Origin: Shewanella khirikhana
Lineage (GTDB): Bacteria > Pseudomonadota > Gammaproteobacteria > Enterobacterales > Shewanellaceae
Direction of reading: 5' to 3'
Length of the DNA: 64,000 nt
Assembly: GCF_003957745.1 (NCBI RefSeq)
Contig: NZ_CP020373.1
Coordinates: forward strand, 2,899,501 to 2,963,500
In this document: positions 8,709-17,548 of the stretch, in pieces
How the letters are laid out: every line of letters begins with the position of its first letter
Numbering within the stretch: the stretch's first letter is position 1
Translations under genes and position numbers: made by a program
The notes under the pieces: model-generated
Told to the model about the DNA's origin: nothing
Databases searched by the model: none
What the model saw: only the letters and a program-made list of their open reading frames with translations

Positions 8709-9617
8709 ATGGGAATGAACATGAAAGCAACAAAACTTGGGCTGTGCACACTTGCCCTGCTGACCGCTGCTGTCAGCCAGCAAAGCGTTGCCGGTGAAGA
8801 TCTGTTTGGCTACCTCAAAGGCGCCGAAGCTCTGCCAAAAGGCGCTTCCGAGTTGTATCAGAAAGTCACTGTGCGTGATGGCAAGAGTCAGGGTTCGTAT
8901 CAGGGCATCGATTTCGAAACCGAATACGAATACGGCGTATCCAGCAAGTTTTCTTCCTCGGTATCGGCCAAGTTTATGTCGCTCGACACCGACGGCCTGT
9001 CGGTTGACGGCTATCTGCCCGGCGCCAAGGATATAGGTGTCAAAGCCTCTGGCGTGGAAGTGGGCATGGCTTACATGTTCCTGAGCCCCGCCATGGAGAC
9101 GCTGGGCCTGCAGGCCAGCCTGTCACTGGATTATGACTGGATTGACAAGCACTCGGGCTATGACAAAGACACCCTGTCGCTGGAGCTTGGTCTGCAAACC
9201 CAGAAGTACCTGCTCGAAGGCGAACTGGTGTGGCTTGGCAACCTGGCGGTGGAAACCACCTACGCCGATCGCGCCCCTATCGACAATCTGCCTGAAGACT
9301 TCGACTGGCCGACCGACCCTGAAATGGAAATCGAGCTTAAATTCGGCACGGGTCTGAGTTACCGCTTCGCGCCCAATTGGTTTGTCAGCGCCGAAGTGCT
9401 GTACGAAACCGAGTTTGAAACCGAAGTGGGTCAGGAGCGTTGGTCCTGGTTTGCCGGTCCATCTATCCACTACGGCAGCGCCAACTGGTGGGCAACCCTC
9501 ACCTGGTTCCCGCAGCTTGCCGGTGGCGGCGAACAGTTTGATGGCCAGGACACCAGCCTGCACCTGATTGAAAAAACCGAGCAGGAATGGCGCTTTAAGG
9601 TTGCCTATAACTTCTGA
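8709..9617 (+). CDS. Putative outer-membrane beta-barrel protein (possibly DUF6662)
   Basis: The 302-residue product has a signal peptide ending at QQSVAG, then a long alternating, aromatic-rich sequence (EYEYGVSSKFSSSVSAKF, GLSYRFAPNWFVSAEVLYE). The C-terminal Phe in FKVAYNF is typical of barrel insertion signals. ATG codons at 8709 and 8721 are both in frame; the second (MKATKLGLC) gives the cleaner signal peptide. It is followed after about 45 bases by an FMN-binding protein, ApbE and a membrane protein, all on the same strand, and is probably the first gene of that operon. Upstream, 8580-8700 is AT-rich and probably carries the promoter. The database family name is from memory and uncertain. 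Confidence 0.65.
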   Translation: MGMNMKATKLGLCTLALLTAAVSQQSVAGEDLFGYLKGAEALPKGASELYQKVTVRDGKSQGSYQGIDFETEYEYGVSSKFSSSVSAKFMSLDTDGLSVDGYLPGAKDIGVKASGVEVGMAYMFLSPAMETLGLQASLSLDYDWIDKHSGYDKDTLSLELGLQTQKYLLEGELVWLGNLAVETTYADRAPIDNLPEDFDWPTDPEMEIELKFGTGLSYRFAPNWFVSAEVLYETEFETEVGQERWSWFAGPSIHYGSANWWATLTWFPQLAGGGEQFDGQDTSLHLIEKTEQEWRFKVAYNF

Positions 9618-9661
9618 TGCTGACCGGGGCATGGCCGCCATGCCCCCTATCGGAGCCTTCC

Positions 9662-10213
9662 ATGTCAAATTCCCTATTCAATAACAGCCTGTGGTTTATC
9701 CCCATGGCTTTTGTGGCGGCGCCCGCCGTGGCCGCCGATTACCTGAGCATCCCCCAGGCGCAGCAGCTGCTGTTCCCCGCCGCCAGCAACTTTGTCGAGC
9801 GCCCGACCCTGTTTGACAGCGACGCCCGCAGCGCCATTAAGTCCCACGCAGGCACTCGCCAGCGCCAGGACAGCCAGCCAATCTGGCGGGCAGAAAAAGA
9901 CGGCCAGCTACAAGGCTGGTTTATTGTCGATGATGTGATTGGCAAGCATGAGTACATCACCTATGCCACCGCCATCAGCCCCAGTGGCGAAGTGCTTGGC
10001 ATTGAAGTGCTGAGCTACCGTGAAACCCACGGCGGCGAGGTGCGTGAAGCCAGCTGGCGCGCTAATTTTCAGGGCAAGACACTGAAGGATCCCTTCAAGC
10101 TGGAAGAAGATGTGCCCAACATCAGTGGCGCCACCCTGAGCTGTCGTAATCTGCTCGACGGGGTCAAACGACTGCTGGTGATCCATCAACTGTTTTTAAG
10201 CCAGCAAGCCTGA
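9662..10213 (+). CDS. Exported FMN-binding-domain protein, probable covalent flavoprotein
   Basis: This 183-residue protein has a signal peptide (FIPMAFVAAPAVAA) and an FMN-binding domain like those of NqrC/RnfG. The stretch GEVLGIEVLSYRETHGGEVREASW is typical of the domain. ISGATLSCRNLLDGV carries the Ser-Gly-Ala-Thr flavinylation motif in which the Thr (about residue 159) would take FMN in phosphoester linkage. The next gene encodes the matching flavin transferase. The ATG at 9662 follows CGGAGCC; an upstream in-frame start at 9617 overlaps the previous gene and destroys the signal peptide. It likely shuttles electrons on the periplasmic side of the membrane. Confidence 0.82.
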   Translation: MSNSLFNNSLWFIPMAFVAAPAVAADYLSIPQAQQLLFPAASNFVERPTLFDSDARSAIKSHAGTRQRQDSQPIWRAEKDGQLQGWFIVDDVIGKHEYITYATAISPSGEVLGIEVLSYRETHGGEVREASWRANFQGKTLKDPFKLEEDVPNISGATLSCRNLLDGVKRLLVIHQLFLSQQA

Positions 10214-10217
10214 CGCC

Positions 10218-11027
10218 ATGAACATCAGGCGCGCCCGGCCACTGCTTGGCACCTTCTGCGAAATTTGCATCAGCGACGCAGGCAATGCCAGCCCCCAAGC
10301 CGCCATTGAGGCGGCTTTTGCCGTTATAAAACAAATCGATGAAGGCTTGTCATTTCACCGGCCGGACAGCGAACTGTCGCGCCTGAACGCAGGTACCGGC
10401 AACTGGGTTGAACTCAGTCGTCACAGCATGCGGCTGCTGAGGCTAGCCAAAGGCCTTGGCAAATTAAGCGCCAATCGCTTTAACGTGACCCTTGGCGCTG
10501 AGCTGGTCAGTCGCGGCGCTCTGCCCCAGCATCAGCACGGCCACTTTTTGCCACGGGGCAACTGGCAAGACATTGAACTTGCATCGAATAAAGCCCGGCT
10601 CAAACGCCCGGTACTACTTACTCTGGATGGTATCGCCAAAGGTTATGCGGTGGATTTGGCGGTTGCCTGCCTTAAGCACTGCGGCATTCGGTCTGGTTCA
10701 GTCAACGCTGGCGGCGATCTGAAAGCCTTTGGCGATATACCCACCCGGGTGCAACTTCGCTCCGATGAAGGCTTTGGCGTCAGTCTCTACCTTTGCAATC
10801 AGGCGTTGGCAAGCTCTCGCCACGGCGCTGCGCCAACGCCCGCCTATCCGGCACTGGTGCTTACCGACCGCCCGGCGCCCGGCAAGGCAGAATTGCACAC
10901 TGTGATTGCCCCTTTCGCCTGGCGCGCCGACGCCCTGACCAAGATAGCCGCCTTTGGTGAGCCCGGCCTTGTCCGCGCTCTGGGCGGCCAATTACCAACG
11001 GAAATAATCGCGAGAAACACAGCATGA
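10218..11027 (+). CDS. apbE: FAD:protein FMN transferase (ApbE family)
   Basis: The 269-residue protein matches ApbE: RARPLLGTFCEI at the N-terminus, DGIAKGYAVDLAVACLK (about 136-152) and NAGGDLKAFG (about 161-170), the flavin-phosphate and metal site. ApbE hydrolyses FAD and transfers FMN to a Thr/Ser of target proteins using Mg2+. It starts four bases after the FMN-binding protein and overlaps the next gene by four bases (ATGA), so the three are translationally coupled. It is shorter than most ApbE proteins and shows no signal peptide or lipobox, so the enzyme may act in the cytoplasm, before its target is exported. That point is unusual. Confidence 0.87.
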   Translation: MNIRRARPLLGTFCEICISDAGNASPQAAIEAAFAVIKQIDEGLSFHRPDSELSRLNAGTGNWVELSRHSMRLLRLAKGLGKLSANRFNVTLGAELVSRGALPQHQHGHFLPRGNWQDIELASNKARLKRPVLLTLDGIAKGYAVDLAVACLKHCGIRSGSVNAGGDLKAFGDIPTRVQLRSDEGFGVSLYLCNQALASSRHGAAPTPAYPALVLTDRPAPGKAELHTVIAPFAWRADALTKIAAFGEPGLVRALGGQLPTEIIARNTA

Positions 11028-11554
11028 AACGTCTGAATGGCTACCCGGACGGGTTCTTCTATTTACTGCTTGCGGCCATGTTTGCCTGCAGCCTCACCGG
11101 GATTGCCATGTACCCCTGGGTGATGGAATTCAAACTGGAGTGGGAACTGGACTTCAACCTGCCGGGCAGCCTCAGGCTCGGAATTGTAAGCACCCACACC
11201 CTGGCGGCATCTGTGCTGCTGATGTTGCTTGGCGCCCTGTGGCAGGTGCATATTCGCGCCGGATGGCGCAGAAGGGAAAACCATCTCAGCGGCATCTTTA
11301 TGGCGCTGGCGCTGCTTTTGCTGATGTTAACCGGGATTGGACTCTATTATCTCAGCAGCAGCGACAGCCAGTTGGTGGCCAGCGTGCTGCACTCGCTGCT
11401 GGGGTTGGGGCTGTCGCTAAGCTTTGTATGGCATTGGGTTCGGGGTCATCAAATTCGCGCCGGACATCTTCGCGCGGCCCAGGCGAAACCTGGTCGCCGG
11501 GCCGCCAAGCCAGGCTTAAGCCCGGCGGCGCCAAACGAGCCAGTCAGCGATTAA
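11024..11554 (+). CDS. Four-helix histidine-rich inner-membrane protein, possible b-type cytochrome
   Basis: This 176-residue protein shows four hydrophobic helices (about 11-31, 50-73, 86-107, 115-138). Several His residues lie in or beside them (VSTHTLA, WQVHIR, VLHSLLG, FVWHWVRGH), a pattern like PepSY/DUF4405-type diheme membrane cytochromes. The C-terminal tail (about 145-176) is Ala/Pro/Arg-rich. The gene overlaps apbE by four bases and completes the flavin operon, so an attractive role is to pass quinol electrons to the exported flavoprotein. Haem binding is inferred only from histidine placement. Its 3' end overlaps the convergent lipoprotein gene by 11 bases. Confidence 0.65.
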   Translation: MKRLNGYPDGFFYLLLAAMFACSLTGIAMYPWVMEFKLEWELDFNLPGSLRLGIVSTHTLAASVLLMLLGALWQVHIRAGWRRRENHLSGIFMALALLLLMLTGIGLYYLSSSDSQLVASVLHSLLGLGLSLSFVWHWVRGHQIRAGHLRAAQAKPGRRAAKPGLSPAAPNEPVSD

Positions 11555-11738
11555 GCCTGCCGTCGCGGCGAGCCTCTTCCAGAATGCGCTCGTTGTCCTG
11601 CACCATGCCATCCTGTTCGGGGATCTGTGGCTGATTGACTTCCTTTGCCGGTTTGGGTTCCACCCAGGTGAGGTTCTCGCAGCCGCCGAGCCCCAGGCTC
11701 GCCAGACACACACCCATGAGTACCACTGCTTTTTTCAC
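11544..11738 (-). CDS. Small lipoprotein
   Basis: The 64-residue product begins with a short hydrophobic signal and a lipobox (LGLGGC, Cys19), so it should be lipid-anchored. The mature part is about 45 residues, polar and Pro/Glu-rich (VEPKPAKEVNQPQIPEQDG), with no recognisable domain. The ATG at 11738 has AGGAGTTGAAG upstream on the minus strand. It ends convergently inside the last codons of the preceding membrane-protein gene. Function unknown. Confidence 0.7.
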   Translation of the reverse strand: MKKAVVLMGVCLASLGLGGCENLTWVEPKPAKEVNQPQIPEQDGMVQDNERILEEARRDGRLNR

Positions 11739-11942
11739 GCTTCAACTCCTGTCGTTTGTTACATCATTTACTGGCATCTTCGCCCGGGTCATCACAGACA
11801 ACCCCGCGCCGCAAATACACTTGTTACCATTAACCTTTGTAAGTAACACATTCAAGCTGAATGGCGTCTGACAATCCAGGGTAAATAATGCCAGATGAAA
11901 ATGTTGGATAGATTCAGATAAGTCCGCGCGCACATCCTTTTC

Positions 11943-12575
11943 TCAGCGACCACTATTCTGGACCAACAGGCTTTTCACCAGGCCTACCAGGGTGTCGATA
12001 CGGGCATCACTGAGCTGACGATAATCAAAATAGGGGCAGACAATAACCCGCCGATGGCGGTCGATGGCAAAGGCGTCATTGAGCCACTCCAGGCTAAAGG
12101 GTGCCTCGGCTTTGCAGGCCAGCGCCTTGCCATACCCCCTGCCCATGATGATGTGCAGGGGTTGGGTTTCCGCCCTCTCGCCCGGAACTTTCAAGGCTGA
12201 ACCTGCCTCGCTCAAAACTGAGCCTGACGAGATGGGCTCCGAAAAACAGGGCTCGGAAAACAGCAGCGCCGTACCCGAGTCAGAACGCAGCAGGCAAGCG
12301 TCGCGGTAATCCTGCCAACGGTCAAAACTGGCAACGGACGATAATGCCGGACGCAGCGCCTTGGCAATCACGGGGTCTTTTGCCAGCGCCCACAGCAGCT
12401 TGGCGTACACATTAAAGACCTTGCGCCAGCCGTTACCACAGGCATTGCCGATGGCCGCAATCTCCCCATCCACCATGCCCTGCCAGCCCTCAAGCTGCTC
12501 AAGGTGCATAAAGGTCGGACGCTTATCGATACAGGCCGCAATCAGATACTGGCAGTCTCCCAACCCACAGCTCAC
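11943..12575 (-). CDS. Uncharacterised cytoplasmic protein coupled to glnE (possibly DUF6942)
   Basis: The 210-residue soluble protein has no signal peptide. Conserved-looking stretches are GEIAAIGNACGNGWRKVFNVYAKLL near residue 40 and a C-terminal VIVCPYFDYRQLSDARIDTLVGLV. The middle (about residues 105-135) is a Ser/Glu/Pro-rich low-complexity insert. The start codon overlaps the glnE stop by four bases, so the two are translationally coupled, suggesting a link to nitrogen control or simply shared expression. The family name is from memory and unsure; the function is not known. The 200 bases downstream (11740-11940) hold no gene that I can support. Confidence 0.6.
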   Translation of the reverse strand: MSCGLGDCQYLIAACIDKRPTFMHLEQLEGWQGMVDGEIAAIGNACGNGWRKVFNVYAKLLWALAKDPVIAKALRPALSSVASFDRWQDYRDACLLRSDSGTALLFSEPCFSEPISSGSVLSEAGSALKVPGERAETQPLHIIMGRGYGKALACKAEAPFSLEWLNDAFAIDRHRRVIVCPYFDYRQLSDARIDTLVGLVKSLLVQNSGR

Positions 12576-15451
12576 TCGCCGCTCTCCGACTGGCCAGGCT
12601 GCTCGTCGCCCAGAATGTCCCGATAAATCGACAGTACCCGTTCACTGTGATCCGATACCGCAATAAACGGCAGCTGACCGGCCTCCCGCTGCAGCGTCAG
12701 GCGGTGGTTTTCATCCCTCAGGGTGCAGTAAGCCGCAATCAGCTGCTGGGCCAGATTCAGCGGCAGAATGTCGAGTTCGGCGGCAGTCTGGAAAATCCGC
12801 ACATTGTCAGACCAAACGGTTAACTCATCGTGCTCGAAGCTGTTTTTCAAAACCAGATACTGGGCGATAAACTCGATATCGGCGATACCACCTGGGCTTT
12901 GCTTCAAATCGAACATGCCCTCGTCCACCTTCAGCAGGTGCTCGCGCATCTTGGTGCGCATCTCCCTCACCTCTTGCTGCAATTTGCCAGCGTCGCGCTG
13001 CTGCCCCAGCACCTGGGCGCGAATACGGCTGAATTGCCCCGCTAACTGATTGTCGCCAAACACAAACCGCGAGCGCACCAGCGCCTGATGCTCCCAGGTC
13101 CAGGCCTCATCGCGCTGATACTCGCCAAAGCGTTCAATCTCACTGACCAACAAACCTGAGGCGCCGGATGGCCGCAGACGCATATCCACTTCATACAGCT
13201 CGCCCGATGTGGTGCGGGTTGAAAACAGGTGCAAGATCCGCTGGGCAAGCTTGACGTAAAAGTGGCCAATGTCGATTTGGCGATCCCCATTGGTAACGCC
13301 ACTGCCCTGATGATTGTGCAAAAACACCAAATCCAGATCCGAGCCATAGCCAAGCTCAATGCCGCCCAGCTTACCGTAAGCGATGACTGCAAAGCCCATC
13401 TCGCCCGGCTCCAGGTGCGATGGTACGCCGTGTCGGGCCGCCACCTGTCCCCAGGCCTGATGCACTACCTGCTCGATAATGGCTTCGGCGAGGAAGGTCA
13501 GGTGATCACTTACCTGCATAATCGGCAGCACCCCGGTCACATCGGCGGCGGCAATTTTCAGCTGCTGAGTCAGTTTGAACTGGCGCAGCGCCTCCATTTG
13601 CTGCTCCATATCGTCTTCCGGTACCCGTAACAGATATTGACGCAGCTCGCTGCCGTAATCATCCAGCGAGGTAATGTCGTACAGCGCCGCCGGGTCGATA
13701 AGCTCATCCAGCAGCATGGGGAACTTGGCCAGCTGATCGGCAATCCAGGGGCTGGCGCAGCAAAGGCTGACCAGTTGGGCGCGGGCGCCGGGGTTTTCAC
13801 ACAAAAGCTCAAGGTAGGTGGTGCGGGTCAGCACCTGCTCGACCACATTGAACACGGGCGCAAACGCCGCCGACGGCCGGGGCATGGCCACCAGTTCGCC
13901 AAGCAGTTTGGGCATCAGCCGGTCGAGGGTTTCGCGGCCACGGGGACCTATGGGGCGCCTAGCCATGGTTTCGCGCCAGCCCTTCAGTAATGGCCAAAAC
14001 TCATCATCATCGATTTGCTGATCTTTCAGCAGCGCCTCGGCGTGATCTTCTTCCTGCACATTCCAGAACTGCCAGGTCCAATGCTCATGATTTTCTTCGG
14101 TTTCTTCACCGCCGACTGTGTCGCGGAAATGGCGGTGGATTTTGCCCATGGCCGCCTCGATATGGGTGCGAAGGTCAATCTCATTGGCCATGCCCAGCGG
14201 CGCACACAGTCGCTGCCAATCGAGACGATTGTCCGGCAGAGTCTGGGTTTGCTTATCGTCGATGGCCTGCAACAGGTTTTCCACCCTTCTTAGCAGCACA
14301 TAGGCATTTTTCAGCTCATCCACCGCCAGGTATTCGAGCTGCCCCAGGCTGTAGAGGGTGTCGATGGCACCAAACAGACTTTGGGTGCGCAGGCTTGGCT
14401 CGCGGCCGCCACGGATAAGCTGGAAACTCTGCACCACGAACTCCACTTCGCGAATGCCGCCGGCGCCAAGCTTGATATTGTCAGTCAGCTGCCTGCGGCG
14501 CACTTCCTGGGCAATTTGCTGTTTCATCCGCCGTAAGGATTCGATGGCCGAAAAGTCGATGTAGCGGCGATACACAAAGGGGCGCAGCAAACTGTGCAGC
14601 TCATCGCTGTAACCGCACCAGGGGCCAAGCGCGCGGGCCTTGACCATGGCGTAACGCTCCCAGTCACGGCCCTGCTCCTGATAATAATCTTCAAGGGCGC
14701 TGTAGCTGACCACCAGCGGGCCGCTGTCGCCGTAGGGGCGAAGGCGCATATCGACCCTGAACACAAAGCCATCCATGGTGACCTGCGCCAGCAGGTTTAC
14801 CAGCCGCTGGCCCATGCGGATAAAGAACTGCTGATTATCCAGCGCCCGGCGGCCGCCGTGGGTTTCTCCATGCTCGGGGAAGGTAAAAATCAGGTCGATA
14901 TCGGAGGAGAAATTAAGCTCGCGGCCACCCAGCTTCCCCATGCCGAGGATCATCAGCGGCTGCGGTTTGCCTTCGTTGTCGCAGGGCGTGCCCAGGCTTT
15001 GGCACATGTCGCGGTACAGCCAGTCGCGACCGGCCACAATCAGCGCTTCGGCGAGGGCCGAGATATCCAGCAGCGATTCTTTCAATGCCACCTTGCCCAT
15101 AAAATCGCGCCAGGCAAGCCGGGCCATCTGGAAGTTGCGATAACGGCGCAGCACCGCTTTGGCCTCTTCTTCATTGCTGACGTCGTTAAGTTCGGCGTGC
15201 AACTCCCGGTCGAAACTGGCCCTGTCTACAGTATCAAGCAAACCGGCAAACAGCGCGCTGATGCGCTCGGGGTGACGCAGCAATTCACGGGCAATAAAAT
15301 CACTCAGCCCGGCCACCTGACACAGCTCCTGTTTCTGCCCGGCACTCAGCGCCGCCAGGCCATCGGGCCACTGAATTGCCAGCGATGCCAGCCATTTGTT
15401 GCCCTGTTCGAGAATTTCCTGTGGTGTTTCCAGCTGCTGCGTTTGCGACAT
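12572..15451 (-). CDS. glnE: Bifunctional glutamine synthetase adenylyltransferase/adenylyl-removing enzyme
   Basis: The 959-residue protein has normal GlnE length and layout: two nucleotidyltransferase domains joined by a central regulatory region. The N-terminal (adenylyl-removing) domain shows GMGKLGGRELNFSSDIDLIF near residue 170. The C-terminal (adenylylating) domain shows AYGKLGGIELGYGSDLDLVF near residue 690. Both keep the Gly-Ser/Ser-Ser-Asp-x-Asp metal site. It modifies and demodifies a Tyr of GlnA under control of PII, tuning ammonia assimilation. The start ATG at 15451 is preceded by AGGGATTAGT. A palindromic operator-like site lies 25 bases upstream of this start but more probably serves the divergent gene cluster. 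Confidence 0.95.
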   Translation of the reverse strand: MSQTQQLETPQEILEQGNKWLASLAIQWPDGLAALSAGQKQELCQVAGLSDFIARELLRHPERISALFAGLLDTVDRASFDRELHAELNDVSNEEEAKAVLRRYRNFQMARLAWRDFMGKVALKESLLDISALAEALIVAGRDWLYRDMCQSLGTPCDNEGKPQPLMILGMGKLGGRELNFSSDIDLIFTFPEHGETHGGRRALDNQQFFIRMGQRLVNLLAQVTMDGFVFRVDMRLRPYGDSGPLVVSYSALEDYYQEQGRDWERYAMVKARALGPWCGYSDELHSLLRPFVYRRYIDFSAIESLRRMKQQIAQEVRRRQLTDNIKLGAGGIREVEFVVQSFQLIRGGREPSLRTQSLFGAIDTLYSLGQLEYLAVDELKNAYVLLRRVENLLQAIDDKQTQTLPDNRLDWQRLCAPLGMANEIDLRTHIEAAMGKIHRHFRDTVGGEETEENHEHWTWQFWNVQEEDHAEALLKDQQIDDDEFWPLLKGWRETMARRPIGPRGRETLDRLMPKLLGELVAMPRPSAAFAPVFNVVEQVLTRTTYLELLCENPGARAQLVSLCCASPWIADQLAKFPMLLDELIDPAALYDITSLDDYGSELRQYLLRVPEDDMEQQMEALRQFKLTQQLKIAAADVTGVLPIMQVSDHLTFLAEAIIEQVVHQAWGQVAARHGVPSHLEPGEMGFAVIAYGKLGGIELGYGSDLDLVFLHNHQGSGVTNGDRQIDIGHFYVKLAQRILHLFSTRTTSGELYEVDMRLRPSGASGLLVSEIERFGEYQRDEAWTWEHQALVRSRFVFGDNQLAGQFSRIRAQVLGQQRDAGKLQQEVREMRTKMREHLLKVDEGMFDLKQSPGGIADIEFIAQYLVLKNSFEHDELTVWSDNVRIFQTAAELDILPLNLAQQLIAAYCTLRDENHRLTLQREAGQLPFIAVSDHSERVLSIYRDILGDEQPGQSESGE

Positions 15452-15475
15452 ACTAATCCCTGGCGACCGAGTATC

Positions 15476-15488
15476 GACATATTATGTC
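15476..15488. promoter_or_regulatory. Palindromic operator candidate, copy A (GACATATTATGTC)
   Basis: A perfect 13-bp palindrome with 6-bp arms (GACATA/TATGTC) and a central T lies in the 197-bp gap between divergent glnE and the lipoprotein gene at 15649. It overlaps a weak -35-like TCGACA (15474-15479), with TATAGG 17 bases further on. The same palindrome occurs twice more at 19318 and 19352, in front of the second transcription unit of the same cluster. Confidence 0.65.
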
Positions 15489-15648
15489 AAGAATGATATA
15501 GGTAATGCATTTCCGGCCTTGGGATAAACCCGGGACGCCGGTGCCCGGTTAAGGTTACTATAAACCGCCGGGGATGACCTAGACCGATAATATTCCCTGA
15601 ATTTTAGTCAGGTTCCCGCCGGTAAATGGCAGGAAAGATGGAGATAAA

Positions 15649-16626
15649 ATGGCAGGATGGCTTAGCCGCATACTGCTCCCGCTGGGAGCCGTGATGCTGA
15701 TGCTGGCGCTGAGCGGCTGTTCCGATAACGGGGCGGCCGAACAAGCGAGGCAAATTGAAAAATACCTTGAACTGGACGCAGGCCGTCTGGCAACCCTCGG
15801 TACCATGCTGGATAAGGGCGAAATCCGTAACGCCACCCTTATCGGGCACTATGCCGAGCGCTTGAATCAACAGGACCCGTCTCTGGCGCCGATTGTCTCG
15901 GCGCTGGCCACCGACGCAGGCAAAGGCCCCTTGTTCGAGAGCCTGAAACGCCGCCTCGATGAGGCCAACAATCCCGCCAACTTTGTTGATGAAGCCATGC
16001 GCCTCGATGAGCTTGAAAACCTCTATCAGGCCGCCGACCCGGCGCTCTACAACGACATGTTGTCTGACCCGTTAAACACCCTCGCCGACATGTCCGGTGG
16101 CAGCCTGCCGCGGGTGAATGCGGTGAGCCGTGAATCAGAGCTGGCAAGCCTGGGTGACGACTTTGGCCCCGGCAGCCAACTGATTGGCAACCCCGCCTAC
16201 GGCGAGTGGCAGACCGGCAGCAACGGCACCTCTTTCTGGGCCTGGTATGGCATGTACGCCATGTTCTCCAACCTGTTCCATCGCCCTGTGTATTACGACA
16301 ACTGGTCCAGCCGTCGTCATTACAGCTACTACCACGATGTCGGCCGTTACCGTTACAGCTCACCCAGAGATGTGCTCAAGCAGCAACAGGTATTTACCCA
16401 GACCAAGAAGCGCTTCGACAATCAGGGCAAACGCTTCGACAGCCCCTACGCCAAGACCCGCAGCGGCGCGACCGGACTGTCCCGTCAGAGCCAGCAGGCC
16501 CCCAGCGTGGCTCAGGCCAGCAAGGCCCGCACCGAAAGGCAGAAGTTTCGCTCCAACTACGCCAAGGACAGCAGTTTCCGCGATTCCGGAAACCGCACCA
16601 GCCGCAGCTCCCGCCGTGGCAAGTGA
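15649..16626 (+). CDS. Lipoprotein heading the PspA/spermidine-synthase-like cluster
   Basis: The 325-residue protein has a signal peptide and lipobox (LALSGC, Cys24). The first half is helical and acidic. An aromatic patch (about 195-235: SFWAWYGMYAMFSNLFHRP, then SRRHYSYYHDVGRYRY) follows. The last 80 residues are basic and Ser/Gln/Arg-rich, ending SRSSRRGK. I do not recognise a named family. ATG at 15649 follows GGAGATAAA. DUF350 and the membrane-fused aminopropyltransferase-like gene follow within 21 and 1 bases, so it is the first gene of this operon and probably its envelope-exposed component. The basic, low-complexity tail could be a modification substrate or a membrane or peptidoglycan binder; that is speculation. 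Confidence 0.7.
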   Translation: MAGWLSRILLPLGAVMLMLALSGCSDNGAAEQARQIEKYLELDAGRLATLGTMLDKGEIRNATLIGHYAERLNQQDPSLAPIVSALATDAGKGPLFESLKRRLDEANNPANFVDEAMRLDELENLYQAADPALYNDMLSDPLNTLADMSGGSLPRVNAVSRESELASLGDDFGPGSQLIGNPAYGEWQTGSNGTSFWAWYGMYAMFSNLFHRPVYYDNWSSRRHYSYYHDVGRYRYSSPRDVLKQQQVFTQTKKRFDNQGKRFDSPYAKTRSGATGLSRQSQQAPSVAQASKARTERQKFRSNYAKDSSFRDSGNRTSRSSRRGK

Positions 16627-16647
16627 GAACAGAATAAGGATTGAAAG

Positions 16648-17547
16648 ATGACACTGTTACAAGACTATGGCCTGACTCAGGAACTGCTGATCATATTGGC
16701 CATCGATCTGGCCATCGCTGTTCTGCTGCTCACCGCCATGCGCTATCTGCAGGGCTGGAGCGTCAAGGTAAACAGCAGCAAGGAACTGGCCGAAAAAGAC
16801 AATTTCGCCTTCGGGATCAGCACAGCCGGCGCCGTGCTGGCACTGGGGATAGTGCTGACCGGTGCCATCACAGGCGCAGCGGCCCCCAACTATGTCACCG
16901 AAGCCATTGGCATGGGTACCTATGGCCTGTTTGGCATGCTGCTGATTAAAGTTGGCCGGGTGATGCACGACAAAATCGCCCTCAACAACATCGACAAAAA
17001 CGCCCACATCCTCAAAGGCAATGTGTCTGTGGCGCTGGTGGATGCCGCCGCGGCTGTGGCCACCGCCATCATCATCCGCGCCAGCCTGCTGTGGGTGGAC
17101 GATTTGACCATCAACACCTTTATCGCCATCACCACCGCCTTTGTGGTCTCGCAGCTGATGCTGGTTCTGCTGACACGGATGCGTGAAAACCGCTACAGCG
17201 CCCGCAATCAGGGCGCCTGTATGCAAGAAGCGCTGGCCAAAGGCCACACGGCCCTTGCTATCCGTCACTCAGGCCATATGCTCGCCATGGCACTCACCTT
17301 CAATGCCGCCAGCCACTTTATTGTGTTCGAGCCCACGGCCTATGTGGTTAACCTGCTTGGCTGGCTGTGCTTCTCAGTGGTAATGCTGCTGGTACTTAGC
17401 CTGCTGCTTAAGCTGGTGAAGCTGCTGGTGCTGGCACGTATTAACCTTGCCGATGAAGTAGAGCGCCAGCACAACGTGGGTCTTGCCGCAGTGGAAGTGG
17501 CCATCAGCATTGCGATTGCCCTTATCCTCACCGGGCTGATGGCCTGA
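16648..17547 (+). CDS. DUF350 (YjfL-like) integral membrane protein
   Basis: The 299-residue protein has about eight membrane helices arranged as two DUF350 repeats: a first around residues 8-145 and a second around 155-295. Each contains the family's small-residue helix pattern (FAFGISTAGAVLALGIVLTG in the first). The E. coli relative YjfL is about half this length, with one repeat. Function is unknown, but DUF350 genes travel with PspA, DUF2170 and aminopropyltransferase-like genes. Start ATG with AAGGATTGAAAG upstream; its stop is one base from the next start, indicating translational coupling. Confidence 0.82.
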   Translation: MTLLQDYGLTQELLIILAIDLAIAVLLLTAMRYLQGWSVKVNSSKELAEKDNFAFGISTAGAVLALGIVLTGAITGAAAPNYVTEAIGMGTYGLFGMLLIKVGRVMHDKIALNNIDKNAHILKGNVSVALVDAAAAVATAIIIRASLLWVDDLTINTFIAITTAFVVSQLMLVLLTRMRENRYSARNQGACMQEALAKGHTALAIRHSGHMLAMALTFNAASHFIVFEPTAYVVNLLGWLCFSVVMLLVLSLLLKLVKLLVLARINLADEVERQHNVGLAAVEVAISIAIALILTGLMA

Positions 17548-17548
17548 A

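Noticed and set aside
11740..11940. Open frames between the lipoprotein and the glnE-linked gene
   Set aside because: Short frames on both strands have no start signals; probably a promoter region for the lipoprotein gene.
14594..15496. 300-codon open frame opposite glnE
   Set aside because: glnE motifs cover this region; no plausible start or domain.
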